From: Saccharicrinis aurantiacus
GTDB lineage: Bacteria > Bacteroidota > Bacteroidia > Bacteroidales > Marinilabiliaceae
DNA: 64,000 nucleotides
Direction of reading: 5' to 3'
NCBI RefSeq assembly: GCF_001660705.2
Contig: NZ_LYBV02000017.1
Coordinates: 154,521 to 218,520, forward strand
Below the pieces are notes generated by a model. That model did not search any database. It saw nothing but the letters and a program-made list of their open reading frames with translations, and was not told where the DNA came from. Both the position numbers and the translations under genes were made by a program. Shown in pieces: positions 17,677 to 27,800 of the stretch; within the stretch, counting starts at the first letter, position 1; the number at the start of each line of letters is the position of its first letter.

Positions 17677-19311
17677 TTACAAGGCTAAAACTGCCCTATC
17701 AAAGGCTTCTCTATCCATTTTCGCCTTGTTTCTTACCTTAGTTCTGTAGTTATATATTGTTGGATTGGAGTAACGCAGGAATTCTGCAATTTGAGAACTT
17801 TCAGTGATTCCTAGTCTAATTAAGGCAAAGATTCGAAGCTCTGTATTGAGCAATTCGCCCTGTTTTAGTATAATTTGCTCATCATCTCTCAATAAAGTCT
17901 GGAATTTTGCGATAAAATCAGGATGTAAGTCTAAAAAAGCCTTGTCGAAATCATTATAAAATGATTGCAATTCTTTATCAACAACCTCTTTTGATTTCAG
18001 TATTTTTAATAATTGAGCAGTATTACTCGAAGCTGTTTTCTTTAATAGGGATAACCTATAATTATCGATGCTTCCAATATACGAAGAGCACATCTTTAAG
18101 TATTTTACTATGTATTCGCCCTGCATTGCATTTACTTTCCCCAATGCCATATTAGCCTCACTAATAGCAATATGACTATCTTTTAACTTATGGTTACTAT
18201 CATTTAAAGCTTCATTTATACTTTTTACATTCTTATTAGCCAGAATAAGCTTATTATTTTGCCTTTTATTAAAAAACAATGACACTAAAAGCACAGTCAC
18301 TAGGGTAAATGCTACAATACTAAATAGGATTAGATTACGCTTTTCTTTATCTTTTAATCGCTCATATGCTAAATCAATTACAGGCATCACTTTTAATACT
18401 TCGAAGCTTCGTAAACGGGCATGACTAAATAGCGCATCATCTAATGCTACTTTGATATACTTATAAGCTCTATTAATATCGCCCTTTTGAAATAACAGTA
18501 AAGCTAATTCGTGTAAAGCTACATTTTCTCTTACTGCATTATAAATATCAGAGCTAGCTGAAAGCGCTAAATACTCTTTTTGTTTATCAAGGTTACTTTG
18601 CATAGCATAAGCCCTGGAAATAGTATATGACAGAAAGGCATACCCCCTATCTTTAGGATCGTACTTGTTCAGTTGTTTTTCAAGTATTAGAATCGCATCC
18701 TCAAGCTTATTTTTATCAATCAAATTTTCAGCTTGCAGCAAAGAGTAACCAGGATAGTGTTCTTTTGAAATATTAAAAGCAGAATCCTGATATGTGATTC
18801 TTGTTTTATTATATATAGGCTCTAGATTAGTGCCTGAAGTATATTTAGATAAATACCTATACTGAGTAGTTCGTTCAGTATAGTAAGCAAGCAGTAATAT
18901 ATCGCTTAGCCCACTACTATTTATATTATTTAATATTGCATCAGCCTCTGTAAACATACCTCCTAGCAAATATGTTTTAGCCATTATTATTGATGCTTCA
19001 TCTATGAATTCCTTTTTTTTAGAAGAAGTGGCGTAATCAATAACTAAATCGGCATAAATAGTTGCTGAATCAATATTATATGAGCTATAAATATCACATA
19101 ACTGACGGGCAAGAGTATACTTTGATTCATTATTAGGTGCTATGCTATATAGAGATTTAATATTTGAAATACGTTCTTCAAATTTATCATGATAGAGCAC
19201 TCTGTTTTCAATTAGTTTATCTAATTGAAGTAAAGCTTCATTATAATTATTGGGATACAAATTATTAAAAGAAAGTATCAGCAAGCACAAGGCTAAAAAA
19301 GTATGTTTCAT
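17677..19311 (-). CDS. SusR-like membrane-spanning TPR transcription regulator (DUF6377 type), 544 aa
   Basis: The layout is a signal peptide (residues 1-20), a periplasmic TPR-like helical region (about 25-320), one membrane segment (about 326-346, NLILFSIVAFTLVTVLLVSL), a cytoplasmic coiled coil (about 350-400) and a C-terminal winged-helix/LuxR-like segment (ELRIFALIRLGITESSQIAE, then FLRYSNPTIYNYRTKVRNKA). This matches Bacteroides SusR and DUF6377 proteins, which sense maltooligosaccharides in the periplasm and activate starch-use genes. Its position next to a SusB-like GH97 gene in the same orientation supports the call. No susC/susD pair is in view. Confidence 0.88.
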   Translation of the reverse strand: MKHTFLALCLLILSFNNLYPNNYNEALLQLDKLIENRVLYHDKFEERISNIKSLYSIAPNNESKYTLARQLCDIYSSYNIDSATIYADLVIDYATSSKKKEFIDEASIIMAKTYLLGGMFTEADAILNNINSSGLSDILLLAYYTERTTQYRYLSKYTSGTNLEPIYNKTRITYQDSAFNISKEHYPGYSLLQAENLIDKNKLEDAILILEKQLNKYDPKDRGYAFLSYTISRAYAMQSNLDKQKEYLALSASSDIYNAVRENVALHELALLLFQKGDINRAYKYIKVALDDALFSHARLRSFEVLKVMPVIDLAYERLKDKEKRNLILFSIVAFTLVTVLLVSLFFNKRQNNKLILANKNVKSINEALNDSNHKLKDSHIAISEANMALGKVNAMQGEYIVKYLKMCSSYIGSIDNYRLSLLKKTASSNTAQLLKILKSKEVVDKELQSFYNDFDKAFLDLHPDFIAKFQTLLRDDEQIILKQGELLNTELRIFALIRLGITESSQIAEFLRYSNPTIYNYRTKVRNKAKMDREAFDRAVLAL

Positions 19312-19426
19312 TTTTATTTATTGATTCAATTTCATTTTGTGTGCCTATCATGTGGCAATAGGTGTATAATGAGAACAAATATCTTAAAAATATGTAACTC
19401 AATCGCTGTATTTTGTATCGATTTTA

Positions 19427-19442
19427 TGGAATAATCATTCCA
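19427..19442. promoter_or_regulatory. Operator-like palindrome upstream of the TetR gene
   Basis: TGGAATAATCATTCCA, with perfect 6-bp arms, sits 20 bases before the TetR start and overlaps the likely promoter (TATATTTA at about 19450). A related palindrome lies before the next gene (20024-20043), which suggests autoregulation and control of the dehydrogenase by the same repressor. Confidence 0.65.
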
Positions 19443-19461
19443 AGCTTATTATATTTACCAA

Positions 19462-20013
19462 ATGAGCAAAAAAGAATTAATAGTAGACGCAGCCATAGAA
19501 CTTATTACTCAAAATGGAATACATAACACACCGATGTCTGCAATAGCTAAAAAAGCAGGAACAGGAATTGGTACAATTTATAATTACTTCCGTAATAAGG
19601 ATATATTAATCAATTACATTTATGTTAGTATTAAAAAGGAAGAAGAATATATATATAATGCCTTTGATCCTAATATGGCAATAAAGACTCAATTTGAAAC
19701 CTACTTTATTGCTACAATAGACTTTTTTAAAAGCAAGCCTAATTATTTTAAGTTTATGGAACAGCTTCAGGCATCTCCTTTAATTACACCAGAAAGTAAG
19801 GCTGAGGGAGAAAAAGCCATTAAATATGTAGGTGAGTTATTAAATAAAGGAAAATCTGATAGGATTATTAAAAACATCTCGAATGCTGAGTTATTGATGT
19901 TTATAGGTGGAACTGTATTATCCTACCTACGCTGGTTCTTTTCCTCTAATGCTGACAATACTAATTCCATCAGCAATCAAGTTACTATGCTGTGGGATGC
20001 TATTAAAGATTAA
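19462..20013 (+). CDS. TetR/AcrR family transcriptional regulator, 183 aa
   Basis: The first 50 residues form a classic TetR helix-turn-helix: ELIVDAAIELITQNGIHNTP followed by MSAIAKKAGTGIGTIYNYFR and NKDILINYIY. The remaining all-helical part would bind a ligand and dimerise. The gene opens a likely operon with a short-chain dehydrogenase (20083) and a DoxX-like membrane protein (20962). Matching palindromes before this gene and before the dehydrogenase are good candidates for its operators. The inducer is unknown. Confidence 0.94.
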   Translation: MSKKELIVDAAIELITQNGIHNTPMSAIAKKAGTGIGTIYNYFRNKDILINYIYVSIKKEEEYIYNAFDPNMAIKTQFETYFIATIDFFKSKPNYFKFMEQLQASPLITPESKAEGEKAIKYVGELLNKGKSDRIIKNISNAELLMFIGGTVLSYLRWFFSSNADNTNSISNQVTMLWDAIKD

Positions 20014-20023
20014 AAATGTATTT

Positions 20024-20043
20024 TGGAATGAACATTCACTCCA
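20024..20043. promoter_or_regulatory. Operator-like palindrome upstream of the dehydrogenase
   Basis: TGGAATGAACATTCACTCCA is palindromic at 8 of 10 pairs and shares TGGAAT and CATTC with the palindrome before the TetR gene. It lies 40 bases before the dehydrogenase ATG, where a repressor would block a promoter. Confidence 0.6.
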
Positions 20044-20082
20044 ACATACTGTTTCTTCATTATACATTAAAAATCAAAAACG

Positions 20083-20943
20083 ATGAAGAGAAATATTTTA
20101 ATAACAGGAGCCTCTACTGGCGTTGGCTTTGAAAGCGCTATCCTTTTTGCTCGTAATAACTATAAGGTATATGCAAGTATGCGAAATCTTAACAAGGGGC
20201 TTGAACTTAAGAAAAAGATAGCTGCGCAAAGTTTAGATATAGAACTAATAGAATTAGATGTAACAAAGCCAGAATCGATACGAAAAGCCATACAACATAT
20301 AATTGATAATGATAGCAAAATTGATTTGCTTTTGAATAATGCTGGTGCAGGCTTTGCAAAAACTACAGAACAAGCAAGTGAAGAAGAAATTCGTTGGGTA
20401 AGTGATGTTAACTATCATGGAGTAGTTTTCTGTACTCAAGCCGTTTTACCCTTTATGCGCCAACAAAAATCAGGACAAATTATAAATATCACTTCTGTTG
20501 GAGGATTAGTTGGGCAACCTTTTAATGAATTGTATTGTGCGGCAAAATTTGCAGTAGAAGGATATACTGAGGCGCTTGCAAGTTACGTTACCGATGCTTT
20601 TGGCATTAAACTTACTTGTGTAGAACCAGGAGGTATTGCCACTGAATTTATGAAATCGGCAGTAGAAAAGACAACTGTTAAAGGTCAACTAGCTTCGGGA
20701 GAATACCTACCAGTTTTTGAAAGATATTTTGCAGGTAACCAGAAAAGAGCATCGGAAAGCAAAGAACAGGTATATCAAACAGGTGAAGAGGTTGCCAATA
20801 TAGTATTTGATGTAGCCCAGAATCCAACTCCTCCTTTAAGACTTAGAACTTCTAAATGGGCAGAAGATTTTTGTAAGTTAAAAACAAACAGTGACCCAGA
20901 TGGAACTTTATTAGTGAAACAAATTACAGATAGTTTCTTATAA
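20083..20943 (+). CDS. Short-chain dehydrogenase/reductase, 286 aa
   Basis: A cytoplasmic Rossmann-fold oxidoreductase of the classical SDR type. The cofactor motif TGASTGVG is at residues 8-15, NNAG at 85-88, and the catalytic residues are Ser138, Tyr151 and Lys155 (YCAAK). Length is slightly above the usual 250 because of a C-terminal extension. The cofactor is probably NADP (basic MRNLNKG after the second strand). It sits between a TetR regulator and a DoxX-like gene (18-base gap), a common arrangement for electrophile or xenobiotic detoxification; the substrate is unknown. Confidence 0.94.
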   Translation: MKRNILITGASTGVGFESAILFARNNYKVYASMRNLNKGLELKKKIAAQSLDIELIELDVTKPESIRKAIQHIIDNDSKIDLLLNNAGAGFAKTTEQASEEEIRWVSDVNYHGVVFCTQAVLPFMRQQKSGQIINITSVGGLVGQPFNELYCAAKFAVEGYTEALASYVTDAFGIKLTCVEPGGIATEFMKSAVEKTTVKGQLASGEYLPVFERYFAGNQKRASESKEQVYQTGEEVANIVFDVAQNPTPPLRLRTSKWAEDFCKLKTNSDPDGTLLVKQITDSFL

Positions 20944-20961
20944 TCTAATGACAATAAACTC

Positions 20962-21315
20962 ATGGCACAAACAATCTATTGGATATCAACAATAATTATT
21001 TCCGCTTTTCTATTTATCAGCTCCTACTCTTATATTTTTAGTAATGCTACTAAGGAAGGAATTAAAGCACTTGGATTTCCTGATTTTTTCAGGATTGAAT
21101 TAGCTGTATTAAAACTATTGGCTGCTATTTTGATATTAATCCCACACTTGAATATCCAGTTAAAAGAATGGACTTATGCAGGTATTGCATTGTTTCTAAT
21201 TACGGCCTTTGTAGCCCATTTAAAGCACCGCGATTCTATTTTTATAATGTTACTATTAGTTGTACTGATGCTTATCTTAATTGTATCATATATTTATCTG
21301 CATAAAAGAATCTAA
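20962..21315 (+). CDS. DoxX-like family membrane protein, 117 aa
   Basis: Four hydrophobic segments cover almost the entire protein (about 5-23, 46-63, 70-86, 93-112). The order, with KALGFPDFFRIELAVLKLLA and IALFLITAFVAHLKHRDS, matches the DoxX-like family. Such proteins often accompany oxidoreductases and are of uncertain function. The gene is 18 bases after the dehydrogenase and is closed by the hairpin at 21326-21366. Regulation is presumably by the TetR protein encoded upstream. Confidence 0.85.
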   Translation: MAQTIYWISTIIISAFLFISSYSYIFSNATKEGIKALGFPDFFRIELAVLKLLAAILILIPHLNIQLKEWTYAGIALFLITAFVAHLKHRDSIFIMLLLVVLMLILIVSYIYLHKRI

Positions 21316-21325
21316 ATTCTGAAAT

Positions 21326-21366
21326 AAAAAAAGCGTATAACCTAACTGGCTATACGCTCTTTTTTG
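21326..21366. terminator. Bidirectional terminator between convergent genes
   Basis: AGCGTATA and TATACGCT form a perfect 8-bp stem with an 11-base loop. It is preceded by an A-run and followed by CTTTTTT, so it can end transcription from the DoxX-like gene on the plus strand and from the TonB-dependent receptor on the minus strand. Confidence 0.88.
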
Positions 21367-21383
21367 AATATTGTTAATTAGTA

Positions 21384-23819
21384 TTAATACTCCTCATCAC
21401 CTCCAAAACCATCAGGACCACCTTTCTTTGATCGCGGTGATTTATAATTATTAAAACGGTAAGTCACAGTTAAAGTTACTAAAGGTGCATTGTAGGAATG
21501 ATGAGAATATTCGTAAAAATCTTCACCTTGTGATACTCCTGCTCTTCTGTTTTGATTAAATACATCTCTCACTTGCAGCACTCCTGTAATATTTCTATCA
21601 AACATTTCTTTTCTAAAGGCTAAATCAGTACTAACAAAACTTTCTCTGTACCCTTGGGCTGTAATTTGCTTACTATTATATCTAGTAAATGCCTGTATCT
21701 GTGTAGTTTTATTGATTTTAAACGTGTTATTTAACCTCGCATTCCACATAAAATCACTTCTACTAAAATCTACACCATTATACATGCCTGTTACTTCATA
21801 GTCGTACATACTTCCCGATAAATCAGCTCGCCACCATTTAAATGGATCAAAACTAAAGGTAGCATCCAAACCTAAAGAATAATCTTTACCAACATTTTCA
21901 GGTGAACGCATCATAATGTTATCCTGATATACAGATCTAATCCACTCAACTTTATTATGAGTAACTCGATAATAAGCTTCGAAATTGACAAATGCTTTAT
22001 CCCATTTCTTAAGGTAAGCAATTTCTAAAGCATCAATATATTCTGGTAATAAATCAGGATTACCTTGTCGCACATTAAAAGCATCTGTCCACGTTACAAA
22101 AGGTTCTAGATAATAGCTTCTAGGGCGTTGAATTCTTCGAGTATAACTAGTCATCAACTCTTGTTCGTGAGGTAGTTTATAGGATAAATGAATCGTTGGG
22201 AACCAATCTACTCTATTAATTTCAGATTTTGTTTCACCAATATCTTCAGCACCTGAGTTAATTAGTTCAATGGTTCTATCCGTATACTCAGCCCTTAAGC
22301 CTAACTGATACCCAAATTTACCAAGCATACTCGCATATGTTGTATATAGCGCGTGTATATTATTAGTAAATGAAGTTGTATTAGAGTAAAGAGGATCTTG
22401 CTCGTAATTGCCATTACCTAAACTATCAATAGCCAATCCTGTTTCATCAGTACTTGTCCTTACTTCTATCTGATAGCCTGATTCTAACTTACCATTATTA
22501 CCTAATGGCAAACTATAATCAATATTACCCTGAAACATATTCACGGGGCCATCTTCTGTACTTTTTCGACCTTCCATTTTGTTCCCGGCAGCATCGTAAA
22601 GTTGATTTTCATTAGACTCTTTACTATTCATTGATCTATTAGAGGCTGTTACCTTTAACTCATGCCCGTCTGTATTAAACTTATGCAGGTAGGTAGCACT
22701 TGCTGAAAACATGTCGCTACTACGTAATCCATCTTCATTACTTGTATATCTGTATGGATCAGCACTTATGTTACTCCACTCACTATAGTTCAAATTAGAT
22801 GTACTATTATAACTACGTTTCCCAATATTCAGATCAATTTTAAGAGTATTCATGGTATCAATTTTCCAATCAAAACCTCCTCTGATATTGCCTCGGTACA
22901 TTTCGCGTTTTAAAGTACCATCATTTGATAAGTAGTTCGTTTCATCTCCGTTGTACGACTCTCTATCTAAATATTGTTCACCGTTGAACCTACGATCGTT
23001 ATAATCTCCCGCTAGGTAATACCCAAATCTTCCTTGACGATAATTAAATAAGAAGTCGCCACCATAACCCATCGTTCCTCCATTAACATTTACCACTCCA
23101 TTTACACCCTGAAGCATATTCTTTTTAGTAATAATGTTAATGATGCCGCCTGTACCTTCAGGATTATATTTTGCTGAAGGGTTAGTAATAATTTCTATAT
23201 TATCAATGGATGATGCTGGAATTTGCTGTAAGGCTTCTGATGCTTCAAGCACACTAGGTATACCATCAATTAACACCATAAAATCGCTACTGCCTCGCAT
23301 GGATACATTACCTTCTATATCAACCGTCATTGATGGCACATTCTCCAATATATTAACTGCAGAACCCGATACTGCTGTATATTGCTTACTAACATTTACT
23401 ATTTTCTTATCAATTTTATAATCAATAGCTGCCCTTTCAGCAATTACTTCTACCTCTTCAATACTTTCAGTATTTTCTTTAAGACCAAGTATTCCAATAT
23501 TTGCACTTCTTTGCCCTTCTATTAGCTCTACCTTATCTACTCTCTCAGTTTCATATCCCATAAAACTTAGTTCTACGTAATATTTACCATTCTCAATATC
23601 TGGAACTCGAAAAACACCATCACTTTTTGTAATAGTACCCGTAATCAATTTGCCCGTTTCAGCTTCATATATGGCAACCGAAACGTACTCTAATGGACGA
23701 CGAGAATTGGCATCAACAATTTTTCCTTTAATAACGCCATCTACGGCCTCTGCCGGATTAGACATTGCACTTGGTAGAAATAAAAATAATAGAAGGTTAA
23801 TAATAAGTACTTGCTTCAT
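21384..23819 (-). CDS. TonB-dependent receptor, outer membrane beta-barrel family, 811 aa
   Basis: The signal peptide (residues 1-21) is followed by a carboxypeptidase-regulatory-like domain (about 28-105, VDGVIKGKIVDANSRRPLEY), a plug domain (about 125-235, with VSMRGSSDFMVLIDGIPSVL and NPEGTGGIINIITKKNM) and a long outer membrane beta-barrel of the OMP_b-brl_3 type to the end. The last residues are an unusual Gly/Asp/Glu-rich tail (GGPDGFGGDEEY). It is a single gene without a SusD partner, so it is more likely a small-ligand or peptide receptor than a glycan importer. The substrate is not predictable. Confidence 0.92.
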   Translation of the reverse strand: MKQVLIINLLLFLFLPSAMSNPAEAVDGVIKGKIVDANSRRPLEYVSVAIYEAETGKLITGTITKSDGVFRVPDIENGKYYVELSFMGYETERVDKVELIEGQRSANIGILGLKENTESIEEVEVIAERAAIDYKIDKKIVNVSKQYTAVSGSAVNILENVPSMTVDIEGNVSMRGSSDFMVLIDGIPSVLEASEALQQIPASSIDNIEIITNPSAKYNPEGTGGIINIITKKNMLQGVNGVVNVNGGTMGYGGDFLFNYRQGRFGYYLAGDYNDRRFNGEQYLDRESYNGDETNYLSNDGTLKREMYRGNIRGGFDWKIDTMNTLKIDLNIGKRSYNSTSNLNYSEWSNISADPYRYTSNEDGLRSSDMFSASATYLHKFNTDGHELKVTASNRSMNSKESNENQLYDAAGNKMEGRKSTEDGPVNMFQGNIDYSLPLGNNGKLESGYQIEVRTSTDETGLAIDSLGNGNYEQDPLYSNTTSFTNNIHALYTTYASMLGKFGYQLGLRAEYTDRTIELINSGAEDIGETKSEINRVDWFPTIHLSYKLPHEQELMTSYTRRIQRPRSYYLEPFVTWTDAFNVRQGNPDLLPEYIDALEIAYLKKWDKAFVNFEAYYRVTHNKVEWIRSVYQDNIMMRSPENVGKDYSLGLDATFSFDPFKWWRADLSGSMYDYEVTGMYNGVDFSRSDFMWNARLNNTFKINKTTQIQAFTRYNSKQITAQGYRESFVSTDLAFRKEMFDRNITGVLQVRDVFNQNRRAGVSQGEDFYEYSHHSYNAPLVTLTVTYRFNNYKSPRSKKGGPDGFGGDEEY

Positions 23820-23965
23820 TATAATATAGATATATTTTTAATCAACTAGTTTAAAATGCAAAAATACACTCTTGCACTATATAAAGACGACAAATAAACT
23901 AAAAACCTTCACTCTATTTATAATAACGCCTATGAAAATGTAAAAAAATATTTTTACACCTACGC

Positions 23966-25996
23966 TTACCTATTTCTAACATTATTGTTATGCTTTAAGG
24001 TAAGTAAAGCATCTTCAACAGTATGAACAGGAGCACCACATGCATTATCATTACAAATATAGAAAGTCAGGTCTTTACTATTTTTCCCTTCTGTTATCGG
24101 CAAGTTATTATCTGCCGATGCTAAAAACACAAATGGATTAAAATCTGTTATCAGTTCATTATGGGCATTTTTTATGTCGCCGCCCGAAATAACCAACTCA
24201 TTAGTACCATAAATAAAAAATAGCTTTAAGCGCTGCCAATTGGCATAATATTTCCCATGCTCGTCAATTTTCCCCGAAAGATTCTTAAGCATTTGCAACG
24301 AGGTGTGATACCCTTCCTTATGTAAAAAATATTTACTTAAGCGGTATATATTTATTGCCATAACGCTATTAGAAGCCGGTATTACATTATCTGAAATCTC
24401 AGACTTACGAACTAGTAGTGGTTCATCAAGAACCGAAGCGTAATAAAACAATTGATTATCTTCGTTAAAGAAATGTGCCCTAACGTACTCTAATAAACTA
24501 TTAGATAATAAGATCCATTGCTCATCAAAAGTCACCTGATACAAATCAATCCAAGCATCAATAAGCATGGCATAATCGTCTAAAAACGCATTTATACTTC
24601 CCTTATCACCTTTTAAACTGCGCCATAAAGCTCCATTATCTTGAAATGCTTTTGCCTTTATAAACTCAGAACTCTCAATAGCCTGATTTAAATAAGCCTC
24701 GTTACCCAAGGCCTTGTAAGCCTGTACTAAACCTTTTATTGCTATTGCATTCCATGATGTTAGTATTTTATCATCCAATAAAGGATAAGTTCTAGTTATT
24801 CGTTGCTTGTATAATATTTGCTTGCTTTTATTCAGTTTTGAATTTAATTCATCAAAATCAACGTTTAAGCGATCAGCAAATTCTTGTATACACTGGGTTT
24901 GAAACAGAACATTTTTACCTTGCTCCCAGTTACCGGATTCTGAAATATTAAAGACCTCACAAAACAAACTAGCCTCATCTCCTAACAAAGCCTCAATTTC
25001 AGATTTAGTCCATACGTAATACTTCCCTTCTTCACCTTCACTATCGGCATCTTTTGCTGAATAAAAACCACCTTCTGGCGTCTTTAATTCACGCGTAATG
25101 AATGCTATTGTTTCCTCAACTACTTTCTTATATAAAGGATTTTTAGTTAAACGATAAGCCTTCGAATACACTTCAATAAGTTGCCCCTGATCATATAGCA
25201 TCTTCTCGAAATGAGGGACTTTCCAAAACTCATCAACAGAATATCGGGCGAAACCTCCACCTAAGTGATCAAAGATACCTCCAAAGGCCATCCTAGTTAA
25301 TGAAGTATTTACATAATTTAGAAGCGTCTCATCTTCGGTATTTGATAAATACGACAAAAAGAAATTGAACTCAACTGGCATTGGAAATTTAGGTGCTCCT
25401 ATATTTCCTCCCCAAACCATATCCAAATTATCTTTCCATGAGGTAATGGCTTCTTGCAAACTATCTTCAGTAAATAAGGCTGAATCTTTTACCAAACCAA
25501 CAAAATCCATTCGTTCGATACCATCTTTAATTTGCTTACCTAAATCAACTAATCTTTCTGGTTGATTATTAAATATCTGATTAATCTCATTTAGTAGATT
25601 AATCCATTGTCTCTTCTGAAAATATGTTCCTGCAAATACGGGTGTTCCATCTGGTAAAGTAATAATATTTAGAGGCCACCCTCCCTTACCAGTAGTTAAA
25701 TGTGCAACATCCATAAAAACTTGATCTAAGTCCGGACGCTCTTCTCTATCTATTTTAATTGATACAAAATCCTGATTCATTAAAGCTGCCACATCAACAT
25801 CGCTAAAACTTTCTTTCTCCATAACATGGCACCAATGACAAGCTGCATAACCTATTGAGATAACCATTAATTTATTCTCATTTTTGGCCTTATTTAAAGC
25901 TTCGGTATCCCACGGATACCAATTCACTGGATTTTGGGCATGCATTAATAAGTATGGACTCTTTTCATTTATTAAGGCATTGGTTCTATTACTCAT
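23966..25996 (-). CDS. Thioredoxin-domain DUF255 protein (YyaL/SPATA20 family), 676 aa
   Basis: The start [20 protein letters not shown] and the motif ACHWCHVME (Cys53, Cys56) are diagnostic of the DUF255 thioredoxin-like domain (about residues 1-165). It is followed by an alpha/alpha-barrel domain like N-acylglucosamine 2-epimerases ([20 protein letters not shown] at about 255). The length is normal for the family. No signal peptide is present. The biochemical role is not established to my knowledge. It is separated from the TonB receptor gene by 146 bases and is probably its own unit. Confidence 0.93.
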   Translation of the reverse strand: MSNRTNALINEKSPYLLMHAQNPVNWYPWDTEALNKAKNENKLMVISIGYAACHWCHVMEKESFSDVDVAALMNQDFVSIKIDREERPDLDQVFMDVAHLTTGKGGWPLNIITLPDGTPVFAGTYFQKRQWINLLNEINQIFNNQPERLVDLGKQIKDGIERMDFVGLVKDSALFTEDSLQEAITSWKDNLDMVWGGNIGAPKFPMPVEFNFFLSYLSNTEDETLLNYVNTSLTRMAFGGIFDHLGGGFARYSVDEFWKVPHFEKMLYDQGQLIEVYSKAYRLTKNPLYKKVVEETIAFITRELKTPEGGFYSAKDADSEGEEGKYYVWTKSEIEALLGDEASLFCEVFNISESGNWEQGKNVLFQTQCIQEFADRLNVDFDELNSKLNKSKQILYKQRITRTYPLLDDKILTSWNAIAIKGLVQAYKALGNEAYLNQAIESSEFIKAKAFQDNGALWRSLKGDKGSINAFLDDYAMLIDAWIDLYQVTFDEQWILLSNSLLEYVRAHFFNEDNQLFYYASVLDEPLLVRKSEISDNVIPASNSVMAINIYRLSKYFLHKEGYHTSLQMLKNLSGKIDEHGKYYANWQRLKLFFIYGTNELVISGGDIKNAHNELITDFNPFVFLASADNNLPITEGKNSKDLTFYICNDNACGAPVHTVEDALLTLKHNNNVRNR

Positions 25997-26185
25997 GTAC
26001 TCTTTATATTTATATCTAAAAAATCATCTGAGCCTCCTTCTCGCACTTCAGTTTTTTACTATCTATTGCTACTTCCTAGCAATACATTAGCACCATATGG
26101 GCAACTAATCATAGTAAAACTGATCACAACAGCTCCAGTCATATTAACATCAGAGAGGGTCTTTAGTTCTATAAACGCATAAAAA

Positions 26186-26213
26186 AAGAGCTATCTCGAA
26201 AGAAATAACTCTT
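26186..26213 (-). terminator. Terminator of the S41 peptidase gene
   Basis: AAGAGCTATCTC and GAAATAACTCTT pair over 12 bases around a GAAA loop. The two mismatches become G-U wobbles in the minus-strand transcript, which then continues with TTTTTTTATG. This orientation fits the peptidase gene ending at 26237. Confidence 0.85.
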
Positions 26214-26236
26214 AATAAAATTTTAGTAGGGATAAA

Positions 26237-27586
26237 TTAAGGTAAGGATAAATACATTTTGTTTTCTAGAGGGTGCTCATAAGGCTTTGGCATACTAATA
26301 TATTGCATTTTACTTGAACTACTTTTGAATACTTCATTATCCTCACCGGAATTATTTATTAGATTAAATGCAGCATTCATGAACGGATCATCATCAGCTC
26401 CTAGTTCAGCATAAAAACTATCGTACATCTGAATTTGAGGAGATAAACCAATGGAATAATCTATTGAATTGTTAACATTCTCAGCTTTCATAACGATTGG
26501 TTGTATAGCCCAGCCGTGATCACTATCTAGATCGTTAATTGTTATAGAACCATAATATTTACCCTGTGTTTTTTCACCTATTTGAACCACATTCATATAC
26601 GGTGATAGGGCATAAATTAGCATTTCGCTTGCTGACGCCGTTGATGGTGTGGTTAGTACATATAAGTTTTGAAGGTTTAAATTATTCGGATGCTTTAAAA
26701 ACCTATCTATAAATATACTTTCATCATCAGGATACTTAGTTGCTAAATAATCACTTACTGTATTATTATAAGATGATCTTATAAATACTTCATCAGCTAT
26801 AGATGATGGCCCAATCATTGAAGCTAATAACTTTGCTGTTGCTACAGATCCTCCCCCATTATATCGTAAATCAAGAATTAAATCTTGTACTCCTTGTTCT
26901 TTAAACTCTGCAAATAGACTTTCTAAATCGGCACTTAAGCTTGAAATAAATGATGTATAAGCCAAATAAGCTATAATATGCCCATCTCGGTCCTGAACAT
27001 GTGTTTTCAATATAGGATTAATATGTATTTCTTCTGGGGATAACACAATTGGCTGATCTAAGGGTTCAGCTACACCACTTTTCATTGTTCCTAGGGTAAG
27101 CGAAATAGATTCATTATCAAAAAGCTCAGCATATGTGTTTTCACTTAAAGAATGTCCATTTACTTCTATTATAATATCTCCTCTTTTTAAATTAGCTCTC
27201 GATGCGGGGGTATTGGGGTAAACAAATTCAACAAAACCAATCCAATCAGAACTTCCTTCACTTATTAATGCCGGTCTAACAGAGTAACCATATTCTTTAC
27301 GTACTCCATTAAAATAATCAACTAAGCCCTGATAATCGCTCGTAATAAATGACCACTTATCAATTGAAGAGTACAATAACTTATCAAAATACACTTTACA
27401 GTCTGTTTGCTCATGAGGAGATAACTCTGGCATCTGTTCTTCCCAATAATAATTGGTGGACATACTCTCATGAATGAATTCATTAACTTTTTCTAATTGG
27501 GAAAGTTCTATTTGCTTATCCTTTTTGCATCCAACGCATAAAAAAACTGCAATTAGGATTAAAATAGCAGAATCAAATAATTTCAT
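26237..27586 (-). CDS. S41 family C-terminal processing peptidase, lipoprotein, 449 aa
   Basis: The lipobox VFLCVGC puts the modified cysteine at residue 20. A helical prodomain (about 25-100) and a PDZ-like region (about 115-175, ANLKRGDIIIEVNGHSLS) precede the S41 protease core. LILDLRYNGGGSVATAKLLA, TASASE and GEKTQGK give a Ser318-Lys343 dyad with the spacing seen in Tsp/Ctp enzymes. The enzyme should cleave periplasmic or outer membrane proteins. The gene is monocistronic. Related S41 lipoproteins of Bacteroidota have mostly unknown substrates. Confidence 0.92.
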   Translation of the reverse strand: MKLFDSAILILIAVFLCVGCKKDKQIELSQLEKVNEFIHESMSTNYYWEEQMPELSPHEQTDCKVYFDKLLYSSIDKWSFITSDYQGLVDYFNGVRKEYGYSVRPALISEGSSDWIGFVEFVYPNTPASRANLKRGDIIIEVNGHSLSENTYAELFDNESISLTLGTMKSGVAEPLDQPIVLSPEEIHINPILKTHVQDRDGHIIAYLAYTSFISSLSADLESLFAEFKEQGVQDLILDLRYNGGGSVATAKLLASMIGPSSIADEVFIRSSYNNTVSDYLATKYPDDESIFIDRFLKHPNNLNLQNLYVLTTPSTASASEMLIYALSPYMNVVQIGEKTQGKYYGSITINDLDSDHGWAIQPIVMKAENVNNSIDYSIGLSPQIQMYDSFYAELGADDDPFMNAAFNLINNSGEDNEVFKSSSSKMQYISMPKPYEHPLENKMYLSLP

Positions 27587-27800
27587 AGAATTGATAAATT
27601 GTTTTAGTTATTAGATCTGCAACTTAAATATATCATTTGATAGATGCCAATACAATATCAGTTATTGTACATTATTACACCCTACGAAAGTGCACTTAAT
27701 AATGAATATAAATAAGACTAATAGCAGGGTGTTTTAATGCTTATTTTTCGATAAAATAAGTTTTAATATATCTTTGTGCCTACCAGTTATTAAACAAATT

